From contig NZ_JBLTYX010000016.1 of the NCBI RefSeq assembly GCF_048066115.1, positions 111,216 to 175,215 on the forward strand: a stretch of DNA of 64,000 nt, read 5' to 3'. The DNA comes from Niveispirillum sp048066115 (GTDB taxonomy: Bacteria; Pseudomonadota; Alphaproteobacteria; Azospirillales; Azospirillaceae). The notes under the pieces were generated by a model. It did no database searches. It saw nothing but the letters and a program-made list of their open reading frames with translations, and had not been told where the DNA came from. Position numbers and translations under genes: made by a program. Below, one piece after another: positions 1-6,920 of this stretch. Every line of letters starts with the position of its first letter. The stretch's first letter is position 1.

Positions 1-642
1 CCCGGCCCCGTCCAGCCCATGGCCCCAGGCCACCGCATGGCGGGCGATCTCCAGCTCCTGTCCCCAGAAATAGATCTCGCGGGCCCTGGCATTGGCCTGC
101 ATGCCCCGCACCTCCTCCACCCGGCCGTCATTCATCAGGGGCAGCCAGATGTCGGGCATCAATAGATCGACCGGTCGGTCTGGCATATAGGTGTAAGCGT
201 CGCCTTGCACGATGTTCAGCTTGGCCCGCGCCTCGTCGGGCAACTGTGCCGCCAGGTCCAGTGCGCGGTGCAGTTCCAGAATGTCGGGGTCCAGTTCCAC
301 CACCGTGACCCGCGTCACCCGGGGGGAGAGCGCGCAATTCAGGGCGCACCAGCCCATGCCCATGCCACCGATCAGCACATGCCCGTGCGCCAGCCGGATA
401 CCGATCTCCTGGCTTTCCAGTTCCATGGGGGCGGTGGACATCCAGGTATCGCCGTTGCGTATCAGGGCGATCATGTCCCGCACCAGGCGGGCCGGCGTCC
501 AGTATCCGACGCTGGTGGACAGGGCCGCCGCCTTCAGCCGCCAGCCATTGCCCGCTGTCGCCAACCGGTATTGCGGGATGAACAGGTCCGTCTCATAGAA
601 GGCCCCATCCGGCATGTTCGGCGGCGCAAAGGTCATGGTCAT
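1..642 (-). CDS. Spermidine synthase-like SAM-dependent methyltransferase (partial, C-terminus off window)
   Basis: The frame is open from an ATG at 642 to the left edge, giving 214 visible residues; the end of the gene lies outside. A glycine-rich GGMGMG stretch is followed by VTVVELDPDIL and then a GDAYTYMPD segment. This is the order of the SAM/polyamine-binding Rossmann fold in spermidine synthases and related class I methyltransferases. A GAGGAGG ribosome site lies just upstream; the in-frame ATG at 636 is an alternative start. No signal peptide is seen, so it is probably cytoplasmic. A specific substrate cannot be assigned because the missing part holds much of the active site. The next gene, on the same strand, starts more than 1.2 kb upstream and ends 75 bases away. 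Confidence 0.6.
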   Translation of the reverse strand, partial: MTMTFAPPNMPDGAFYETDLFIPQYRLATAGNGWRLKAAALSTSVGYWTPARLVRDMIALIRNGDTWMSTAPMELESQEIGIRLAHGHVLIGGMGMGWCALNCALSPRVTRVTVVELDPDILELHRALDLAAQLPDEARAKLNIVQGDAYTYMPDRPVDLLMPDIWLPLMNDGRVEEVRGMQANARAREIYFWGQELEIARHAVAWGHGLDGAG

Positions 643-717
643 CCATCCTCCTCATCGGCGGGTTGCCGATATTGTGATGGGTACCACTTTTCATTGACCG
701 CTGACCAGCCTTGCCGG

Positions 718-1917
718 TCACGCCACCACGCCCGCCCCCTTCAGCGCCGCGATGGCGTCGGCATCCAGGCCCAGCAGATCGGCCAGCACCGATCCGGTGT
801 CCGCCCCCAGGTCGGGTGGCGCCTGGCTGTCCACATTGGGCGACAGGCTGAACTTCACCGGATTGGCCACGCCCGGCACGGTGCCCACCCCTGCATGCGG
901 CATGGTCAGCGCCATGCCGCGATGCACCACCTGCGGGTCGGCGAAGGCCGCCGACAGGCTGTTGATGGGGCCCGCCGGCACGTCGGCCGCCTCCAGTGCT
1001 TCCAGCCACTCCGCCCCGGCCCGCGTCATCAGGCGCGTGGTCAGCAGGCCGGTCAGTTCCACCCGGTTGGCCACACGCGCCCGGTTGGTGGCGAAGCGTT
1101 CGTCGCTGCCCAGGTCATCCACGCCCAGCACCGCGCACAGCCGCTGGAACTGCCGGTCATTGCCGACGGCCAGGTTGATATGGCCGTCACCCACGGCGAA
1201 CGTGTCATAGGGCACGATGCTGGGATGGCCATTGCCCAGCCGCTTCGGGTCACGGCCGGAGACCAGCACGTTCAGCGACTGGTTGGCCATGGCGGCCAGC
1301 ATGCAGTCCAGCAGCGCCACATCGATGCGCTGGCCCCGCCCCGTGCGTTCCCGGTGCTGCAGCGCCGCCAGGATGGCATTGCCGGCATAAAGCCCGGTGA
1401 TGATGTCGGCCAGCGCCACACCGGCCTTGGCCGGCCCGCCATCGGCCGCACCCGTCACGCTCATCAGGCCGCTCATGCCCTGGATCAGGAAGTCGTACCC
1501 CAGCCGCTGCGCATAGGGCCCGTCCTGGCCGAAGCCGGTGATGGAGCAATAGACCAGGCGCGGGTTGAGTGCGGCCAGGCTGTCATAATCCAGCCCGTAC
1601 TTGGCCAGGCCCCCGACCTTGTAATTCTCCACCAGCACATCCGATTTCGCTGCCAGGTCGCGGATGATCTGCTGCCCCTCCGCACTGGTGAAATCGACGG
1701 CGACGGAGCGCTTGTTGCGGTTGGCGGTCAGGAAATAGGCGGACGGGCTGTCCGGCCCGTCGACGAACGGGGGGCCCCAGCGGCGGGTATCATCCCCCTC
1801 CCCCGGCCGTTCCACCTTGATGATCTCCGCCCCGAAATCCCCCAGCATCTGCGTGGCCCAGGGTCCCGCCAGGATGCGGGAAAGGTCGAGGACGCGGATG
1901 CCGTCAAGCGCTGCCAT
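718..1917 (-). CDS. gcdG: CaiB/BaiF family CoA transferase, probably glutarate CoA-transferase
   Basis: The 399-residue product has the class III CoA-transferase N-terminus (RVLDLSRILAGPWATQ, then GAEIIKVERPGEGDDTRRWG) and usual family length. Such enzymes move CoA between acyl-CoA and a free acid through an aspartyl-CoA intermediate. It lies immediately downstream of a glutaryl-CoA dehydrogenase, with a divergent LysR gene beyond. This matches the gcdG-gcdH-gcdR arrangement of pseudomonads, so succinyl-CoA:glutarate CoA transfer is the likely reaction. The start at 1917 has GGAG about nine bases upstream; a longer open frame reaches 2055 but would run into the upstream repeats. The substrate is inferred from context, not from residues. 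Confidence 0.8.
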   Translation of the reverse strand: MAALDGIRVLDLSRILAGPWATQMLGDFGAEIIKVERPGEGDDTRRWGPPFVDGPDSPSAYFLTANRNKRSVAVDFTSAEGQQIIRDLAAKSDVLVENYKVGGLAKYGLDYDSLAALNPRLVYCSITGFGQDGPYAQRLGYDFLIQGMSGLMSVTGAADGGPAKAGVALADIITGLYAGNAILAALQHRERTGRGQRIDVALLDCMLAAMANQSLNVLVSGRDPKRLGNGHPSIVPYDTFAVGDGHINLAVGNDRQFQRLCAVLGVDDLGSDERFATNRARVANRVELTGLLTTRLMTRAGAEWLEALEAADVPAGPINSLSAAFADPQVVHRGMALTMPHAGVGTVPGVANPVKFSLSPNVDSQAPPDLGADTGSVLADLLGLDADAIAALKGAGVVA

Positions 1918-1943
1918 GATCAAACGCTCCAGAACTGCCACCC

Positions 1944-2023
1944 AGGCCGGCGACCGCCGGCCCGCCGCACGTGCGGCGTGAGCCAAGCCGACGGATGTCG
2001 GCGCCCGGCGCCTGAGGGAACAC
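1944..2023 (-). repeat. Three-stem structured repeat, copy 2 of a tandem pair
   Basis: An 80-bp unit lying directly next to a near-identical unit at 2029-2108, between gcdH and gcdG. Read on the minus strand it contains GCCGAC-ATCC-GTCGGC, then a CGCCGCACGTGCGGCG palindrome, then GGCCGGC-GGTC-GCCGGCC. The same layout recurs at 12249-12323 and 33024-33094 with compensatory stem changes. As it sits inside a likely operon it could act on transcript stability or attenuation, but that is inference. Confidence 0.8.
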
Positions 2024-2028
2024 GAACA

Positions 2029-2108
2029 AGGCCGGCGACTGCCGGCCCGGCGCACGTGCGCCGTAAGCCAAGCCGACGGATGTCGGCGCCCGGCGCCTGA
2101 GGGAACAC
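2029..2108 (-). repeat. Three-stem structured repeat, copy 1 of a tandem pair
   Basis: This copy abuts the stop codon of the glutaryl-CoA dehydrogenase gene at 2109. It differs from its neighbour mainly in paired stem positions: the second stem is GGCGCAC/GTGCGCC here and CGCCGCAC/GTGCGGCG in the other copy. The third loop is AGTC here and GGTC there. The 85-base period suggests a local duplication. Confidence 0.8.
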
Positions 2109-3296
2109 TTAAAAGAAAGCCTGCAGCCCGGTGATCGCCCGGCCCAGGATCAAGGCGTGGACGTCATGCGTGCCCTCATAGGTGTTGACCGTTTCCAGGT
2201 TCACCATGTGGCGGATGACGTTGAATTCGCCGGAGATGCCGTTGCCGCCATGCATGTCGCGGGCCTGGCGGGCGATGTCCAGCGCCTTGCCGCAATTGTT
2301 GCGCTTCATGATGGAGATCATCTCCGGCGCCACTTGGCCCGCCTCGAACAGCCGGCCGACGCGCAAGGACCCCTGCAAACCCAGGCTGATGTCGGTCAGC
2401 ATGTCGGCCAGCTTCTTCTGCACCAGCTGCGTGCCGGCCAGCGGCTTGCCGAACTGCTTGCGATCCAGCGTATAGGTGCGGGCCGCATGGAAGCATGCCT
2501 CCGCCGCCCCCATGGCGCCCCAGGAAATGCCGTACCGCGCCCGGTTCAGACAGCCGAACGGCCCCTTCAAACCCGACACGTTGGGCAGCAGTGCATCCTC
2601 GCCCACCACCACGCCATCCATGACGATCTCCCCGGTGATCGAGGCGCGCAGGCTCAGCTTGCCCTCGATCTTCGGTGCCGACAGGCCCTTCATGCCCTTT
2701 TCCAGGACGAAGCCGCGGATGGCGCCGTCATGCGCCTCGGACTTGGCCCAGACGACGAACACATCGGCGATGGGGGAATTGGTGATCCACATCTTCGATC
2801 CGGTCAGGCGGTAACCGTCCGCCACCTTCTCGGCCCGCGTGCGCATGCCGCCCGGATCGGACCCGGCATCGGGTTCCGTCAGGCCGAAACAGCCGATCCA
2901 TTCACCGGACGCCAGCTTGGGCAGGTACTTCTTCTTCTGCGCCTCGCTGCCATAGGCCTCGATCGGATACATGACCAGGGAGGATTGCACGCTCATCATC
3001 GAGCGGTAGCCGCTATCCACCCGCTCCACCTCGCGCGCCACCAGCCCATAGGCGACATAGCCGACGCCGGCCCCGCCATATTCCGGCGCCACGGTGACCC
3101 CCAGCAGGCCCATCTCCCCCATCTCGCGGAAGATGGCCGGGTCGGTATGCTCCTTCTCGAACGCCTGCTGCACGCGGGGCTGCAGCTTTTCCTGGGCGTA
3201 GGCATGGGCGCTGTCACGGATCAGGCGCTCCTCCTCCGTCAGCTGGTCGTTCAGCAGGAAAGCATCATCCCATTGGAACCCGGCCAGACCAGCCAT
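2109..3296 (-). CDS. gcdH: Glutaryl-CoA dehydrogenase (FAD acyl-CoA dehydrogenase)
   Basis: The 395-residue enzyme should oxidise and decarboxylate glutaryl-CoA to crotonyl-CoA, feeding lysine/glutarate breakdown into beta-oxidation. The strings YRSMMSVQSSLVMYPIEAYG and FGCLNRARYGISWG are typical of GcdH rather than general acyl-CoA dehydrogenases, and the length matches the family. The C-terminal MHGGNGISGEFNVIRH and NTYEGTHDVHALILGRA motifs are intact. The start at 3296 (MAGLAGFQWDD) is where family similarity begins, although the frame stays open far upstream. It is divergent from the LysR gene, with the shared control region at 3297-3459, and co-directional with the CoA transferase after two structured repeats. 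Confidence 0.9.
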   Translation of the reverse strand: MAGLAGFQWDDAFLLNDQLTEEERLIRDSAHAYAQEKLQPRVQQAFEKEHTDPAIFREMGEMGLLGVTVAPEYGGAGVGYVAYGLVAREVERVDSGYRSMMSVQSSLVMYPIEAYGSEAQKKKYLPKLASGEWIGCFGLTEPDAGSDPGGMRTRAEKVADGYRLTGSKMWITNSPIADVFVVWAKSEAHDGAIRGFVLEKGMKGLSAPKIEGKLSLRASITGEIVMDGVVVGEDALLPNVSGLKGPFGCLNRARYGISWGAMGAAEACFHAARTYTLDRKQFGKPLAGTQLVQKKLADMLTDISLGLQGSLRVGRLFEAGQVAPEMISIMKRNNCGKALDIARQARDMHGGNGISGEFNVIRHMVNLETVNTYEGTHDVHALILGRAITGLQAFF

Positions 3297-3459
3297 GATC
3301 GAAACCCCGTCGCGTGAAGAAAGGACCCTAGCGATACGCCGGCGGGCGCAAGGGTGCAAACCATGTTTCGTCACCAACTTGATGAGGAAATGGAGTGAAC
3401 TATGGCGGGTTTTGCAGTATCGGGGCATGATTGCCGCAGATTTCCGCATAAGGTCCCCC

Positions 3460-4344
3460 ATGTTCGCCCGCCGCCTGATCCCCAGTACCGCATCCCTGGT
3501 CGCGTTCGAGGCGGCAGCACGGCTGGGCGGATTCACCGCCGCCGCTTCGGAGCTGAACCAGACCCAGGGCGCGATTTCCCGCCAGGTGGCGCAGCTGGAG
3601 GCGCAGTTGGGCGTCGCCTTGTTCACGCGCGTGCGCCAGCGTGTGGCATTGACCCCGGCCGGACGCTATTTCGCCGACCAAGCCCGCGACCTGCTGGGCC
3701 GGCTCGGCCTTGCCGCCGCCCGCACCATCGCGTTCGACGGCGATGGCGGCACGCTCGACCTGGCCATCCTGCCCACCTTCGGGGCGCGCTGGCTGATCCC
3801 GCGCATGGGCGATTTCTTCGCCCGGCACCGCGACGTCACCATCAATTTCTCCACCCGCGTCCGCCCCTTCGACCCGCGTGCCGAAGGCATTGATGCCGCC
3901 ATCATGGCCGCCCCGCCACCCCTGCCCGGCCTGACCAGTCATCGCTTCATGGGGGAGGTGCTGCTGGCCGTGGCCGCCCCGTCCCTGCTGCGTACGACGC
4001 CGGTCAGCAACCCCGTCGATGTCGCCGCCCTGCCGCTGTTGCAGCAGGAGACCCGGCCCGACAGCTGGGACCGCTGGTTCGCGGCCCATGGCCTGGCGCG
4101 GGGCCGCGAACAGCCGCTGGTGTTCGAACAGTTCCTGCTGGTCATCCGCGCCGCCGTGGCCGGGCTGGGGGCGGCACTGGTACCGTCCTTCCTGGTGCGG
4201 GAGGAGTTGGCGGCGGGCGAGCTGGTGCCCCTGCCCGGCAGCGAGCTGACCACCGATGGCGGCTATCACCTGGTCTATCCCGCCGACCGGGAGGGTTATG
4301 GGCCGCTGGTGGCGTTCCGGGAATGGCTGCTGGCGGTGGCGTGA
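3460..4344 (+). CDS. gcdR: LysR-family transcriptional regulator, probable activator of the glutarate genes
   Basis: The 294-residue protein has the LysR winged helix-turn-helix in the first 65 residues (SLVAFEAAARLGGFTAAASE, then QLEAQLGVALFTR) and a periplasmic-binding-fold effector domain (ILPTFGARWLIPRM). It is transcribed away from gcdH, the usual layout for a LysR regulator of the adjacent operon. The start at 3460 has AAGG seven to eight bases upstream; an in-frame ATG at 3427 is possible but has no ribosome site. The effector is probably glutarate or its CoA ester, inferred from the neighbours only. Confidence 0.8.
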   Translation: MFARRLIPSTASLVAFEAAARLGGFTAAASELNQTQGAISRQVAQLEAQLGVALFTRVRQRVALTPAGRYFADQARDLLGRLGLAAARTIAFDGDGGTLDLAILPTFGARWLIPRMGDFFARHRDVTINFSTRVRPFDPRAEGIDAAIMAAPPPLPGLTSHRFMGEVLLAVAAPSLLRTTPVSNPVDVAALPLLQQETRPDSWDRWFAAHGLARGREQPLVFEQFLLVIRAAVAGLGAALVPSFLVREELAAGELVPLPGSELTTDGGYHLVYPADREGYGPLVAFREWLLAVA

Positions 4345-4348
4345 GCCC

Positions 4349-5122
4349 TTACCGCCCCTCGAACCGCACCGTGCCCTTGGCGAAGAAGGCCGCCCGCGCG
4401 GCGCCATGATCGGCCGTCGCCATCAGCATCGCCTGGCCCACCTCCTCCGCCCGCAGCAGCTCGCCGAGCCCCTGCGGCCAGGCGGCCAGCGCCGACTTCA
4501 CCGCCGCCACCGTGCCCGGTGACGCGTCGGCCAGCCGCATGGCCCGCGCCATCGCCGCGGCCAGCACCCCGCCCTCCGGGGCCAGGATGTCGGCCACGCG
4601 TTCCGCCAAAGCCGCCTCCCCGCCCAGCACCTCGCACAGCATCAGCAGTTCGCGCGCCCTTCCCATCGGCACACGCTGCGGCAGCGACCAGAGCAGGCCC
4701 AGATCGGGCATCAGCCCCACCTTGCCGAAGGCGGCACAGAAGCGGCTGCCCGGTTCCACCACCACCAGGTCGCAGGCCAGCGCAATGGAGAAGCCCGCCC
4801 CGAAGGCCGCCCCCTCCACCGCCGCCACCACAGGCTTGGGCAACGAAACCAGCCGGCGCACGATGCCCTGGCAGGCCCGCATCATGGCCGTCACGCCCAG
4901 CGGATCGTCCCCGTCCATCGACCCCATGTCACCCCCGGCACAGAAGGCCCCGCCATTGCCGGTCAGCACGAGGGCGCGCACGCAACGGTCGACAGCCAGA
5001 GCATCCAGCACCGCGGTCAGCGCCATCACCAGCTCGGGCACCAGGGCGTTGCGCTTGGAAGGCAGGTTCAGGCGGACCAGGGCCACCGGCCCGTCACGCT
5101 CGACAATCACGGCATCCGACAT
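4349..5122 (-). CDS. Enoyl-CoA hydratase/isomerase family protein
   Basis: The 257-residue crotonase-fold protein carries both oxyanion-hole segments (GAFCAGGDMGSM and AAFGAGFSIALACDLV) and the family's usual length. The acidic residue that normally follows the second segment is replaced in a GKVGLMPDLG context, so hydratase versus isomerase chemistry is uncertain. It starts 12 bases after the stop of the small SDR remnant on the same strand, so the two look like one transcript. Its C-terminus ends four bases from the convergent LysR gene. It would fit the crotonyl-CoA step of the adjoining glutaryl-CoA pathway or another beta-oxidation. Confidence 0.8.
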   Translation of the reverse strand: MSDAVIVERDGPVALVRLNLPSKRNALVPELVMALTAVLDALAVDRCVRALVLTGNGGAFCAGGDMGSMDGDDPLGVTAMMRACQGIVRRLVSLPKPVVAAVEGAAFGAGFSIALACDLVVVEPGSRFCAAFGKVGLMPDLGLLWSLPQRVPMGRARELLMLCEVLGGEAALAERVADILAPEGGVLAAAMARAMRLADASPGTVAAVKSALAAWPQGLGELLRAEEVGQAMLMATADHGAARAAFFAKGTVRFEGR

Positions 5123-5134
5123 GGCTCAGCCCCG

Positions 5135-5281
5135 TCACTTCGATGGCGTGCGCAGTGCGCCGTCCAGGCGGATGGTCTCCCCGTTCAGCATCGCGTTCCC
5201 CACGATGTGCCGGGCCGGCGCCGTCGCGGCCCCCAGGCCCGATCCGCCACCGCTGATCACCACGCGACCCTGCAGGTCCAT
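5135..5281 (-). pseudogene. Internally deleted short-chain dehydrogenase remnant (48 codons, in frame)
   Basis: A strong ribosome site (GGAGGAGGAG) precedes an ATG at 5281. The first 21 codons read MDLQGRVVISGGGSGLGAATA, a shortened form of which is the N-terminal nucleotide-binding segment of HSD17B10-type 3-hydroxyacyl-CoA dehydrogenases. The next codons jump straight to the family's C-terminal end (HIVGNAMLNGETIRLDGALR) and a TGA at 5135. About 200 central residues, including the catalytic Ser-Tyr-Lys, are gone, yet the frame is kept. It cannot be an active dehydrogenase. It probably once formed a beta-oxidation operon with the enoyl-CoA hydratase that follows. Confidence 0.75.
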
Positions 5282-5404
5282 CCCCTCCTCCTCCGTTCCC
5301 TTACGGGCCACCGGCCCTTTCCATGCAACGGATACGATTTATTTATACGGATGACAACATTCACGTATATACTAGGCCACAAAAGGGAACACGCGGGGGA
5401 TGGG

Positions 5405-5830
5405 ATGGTGACGCGCGCGGAACTGCTGGCCCAGGGCTGGCAACCGGAGGAATGGGCGGATTACGCCGGCCTTGTCGGCCCCTTCTGGCAGCGGCAGGAA
5501 GGGGCGTACCGCGCCTACGGCCTGCTGTGCGAGGGCAAGCACCGCAACGATCGCGGCACCATCCATGGCGGCATGATCGCCACCATGGCCGACCATGCGA
5601 TCGGCCTGATCGTCTGGGACAGCGTGGACCGCCGCCCCTGCGCCACCATCCAGATGAACCTGCAATTCATCGGTGCCGCCCGTGTGGGTGATTTCATCGA
5701 GGCGCGCGGCGAGATCCTGCGGTCGGGCCGCAGCCTTATCTATGCGCGCGGCCTGCTGAGCTTGGGCGACAAGCCCGTGGCGGGCGTGGACGGGGTGTGG
5801 AAGCTGCTGGAGGGTGAGGGGCGGCATTGA
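5405..5830 (+). CDS. PaaI-type hotdog thioesterase
   Basis: The 141-residue product has the single hotdog domain of PaaI/YbgC-like acyl-CoA thioesterases, with the RGTIHGGMIATMADHAIG segment that holds the active-site region and a following CATIQMNLQFIGAA strand. It would hydrolyse acyl- or phenylacetyl-CoA-type esters. The start at 5405 has GGGGGA just upstream; in-frame upstream ATGs have no clear ribosome site. It is divergent from the SDR/enoyl-CoA hydratase pair. The shared region has an AT-rich stretch with a GTATATAC palindrome at 5365-5372, similar to motifs upstream of other catabolic genes here. Confidence 0.8.
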   Translation: MVTRAELLAQGWQPEEWADYAGLVGPFWQRQEGAYRAYGLLCEGKHRNDRGTIHGGMIATMADHAIGLIVWDSVDRRPCATIQMNLQFIGAARVGDFIEARGEILRSGRSLIYARGLLSLGDKPVAGVDGVWKLLEGEGRH

Positions 5831-5932
5831 GCCGGAACCATAACGCACGATCCCAACCCGGCGCTGGCATCCCCTTGCCATCGCGGGTAATTTCCATCCG
5901 GCATTCAATTGCGTCGGGACAGGGGAAACCGG

Positions 5933-6859
5933 ATGGCGGTGGTGGAACGGGGCGGGAATTCCGGGGTCCTTGGCCTGGCGGCGCTGGTCCTGGGCGGGCT
6001 GGCCGCGTGGCTGGCCTATGACCGGATGGAGATGAAAGCCGAAATCGAGGCGCTGAACGCGCGCATCGAACAGTTGCAGGGCAATGCACCGGAACCGGCG
6101 ACACAGGATGCCCCGCCGCCGGCTCCCCCCTCCCCTTCCATCATGGACAGGGCCCGGTCGGCACTGGATTGGCTGCTTCCTTCCGGCACGCCGGTACCGC
6201 AACCCGATCCCCTGGTAAAGGATATCGCGCCGCAGGAAGTGGACGGCCTGACAGTCTTCCCCGGCTCCCCCACCAGCCTGCCGCCCGGCCTTCAGACCAC
6301 CGACATCAAACGCCTTTACGAAACCCTGGAGGAGATGGGGGTCGTGCAACAGGACGCGTTCCTGACCAGCTTCGACCTGCAGGCCAAGGCTGAAGCCATC
6401 GTGGCCAGGACTGGCATCGGGCCGTTCGCGGGTGACAGCCTGTTCGCCATCGACCCGGTGCACAGCCCCAACAGCATCCAGTACCATCCCGGCAATACAA
6501 CCTTCAGCTATGCGATCGAGCCCAAGCATTCACCGCCACTGCCGTACCAGAGTGTCATCGCCCAAGGGTCCGAACAGGTCTTCTGGTATCTGGTCTTGCG
6601 TGGCACACCGGCGTTCGACAAGCCGGAACGCAACCTGACCAAGTTTGTGCCGCCGGATATTGCCCGCGAGCTGAAACCCTGGCTGGGCGTGCTTTATCTG
6701 GTGCAGCTCCACTACCCCTATATCAGCCAGGAATACCGGAGCCTTGTCGGCGGCGGGGACCTTTTCCGGCATCGGACCATCCATGGCGAGCTGCGCGAGG
6801 CGATCCTGTGGAACCGGCAGACGGGCGAAATCCTGGTCCGTAGGCGGATGCAGGGCTAA
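5933..6859 (+). CDS. Membrane-anchored protein of unknown function
   Basis: The 308-residue protein has one hydrophobic segment at about residues 10-30 (GVLGLAALVLGGLAAWLAY). A short heptad-like helix (MKAEIEALNARIEQLQ) and a proline-rich linker follow, then a soluble domain of about 230 residues that should lie in the periplasm. The soluble part is rich in aromatic residues (SEQVFWYLVLRG, LYLVQLHYPYISQEYRS) and resembles no family I can name. The start at 5933 has AGGGG upstream. A strong terminator follows the stop. It is flanked by a thioesterase and a convergent iron receptor, which says nothing firm about its job. Confidence 0.65.
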   Translation: MAVVERGGNSGVLGLAALVLGGLAAWLAYDRMEMKAEIEALNARIEQLQGNAPEPATQDAPPPAPPSPSIMDRARSALDWLLPSGTPVPQPDPLVKDIAPQEVDGLTVFPGSPTSLPPGLQTTDIKRLYETLEEMGVVQQDAFLTSFDLQAKAEAIVARTGIGPFAGDSLFAIDPVHSPNSIQYHPGNTTFSYAIEPKHSPPLPYQSVIAQGSEQVFWYLVLRGTPAFDKPERNLTKFVPPDIARELKPWLGVLYLVQLHYPYISQEYRSLVGGGDLFRHRTIHGELREAILWNRQTGEILVRRRMQG

Positions 6860-6863
6860 AAAC

Positions 6864-6907
6864 AAAGGCCGGGCCCGCACACCCGAAGGCATGCGGACCC
6901 GGCCCTT
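6864..6907. terminator. Bidirectional intrinsic terminator
   Basis: A 16-base stem with few mismatches (6864-6879 pairing with 6892-6907) and a 12-base loop lies between the converging ends of the anchored unknown protein (6859) and the siderophore receptor (6921). Adenines precede the left arm and thymines end the right arm, so it can serve both strands. Confidence 0.8.
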
Positions 6908-6920
6908 CTAATCGATCACA

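Noticed and set aside
128..349. Small minus-strand gene at the left edge
   Set aside because: It is an out-of-frame shadow inside the partial methyltransferase gene.
205..2100. Long open frame on the plus strand opposite the CoA transferase
   Set aside because: It is an antisense shadow caused by high GC and codon bias; its translation is low-complexity and resembles no protein, while the minus strand encodes a clear CaiB-family enzyme.
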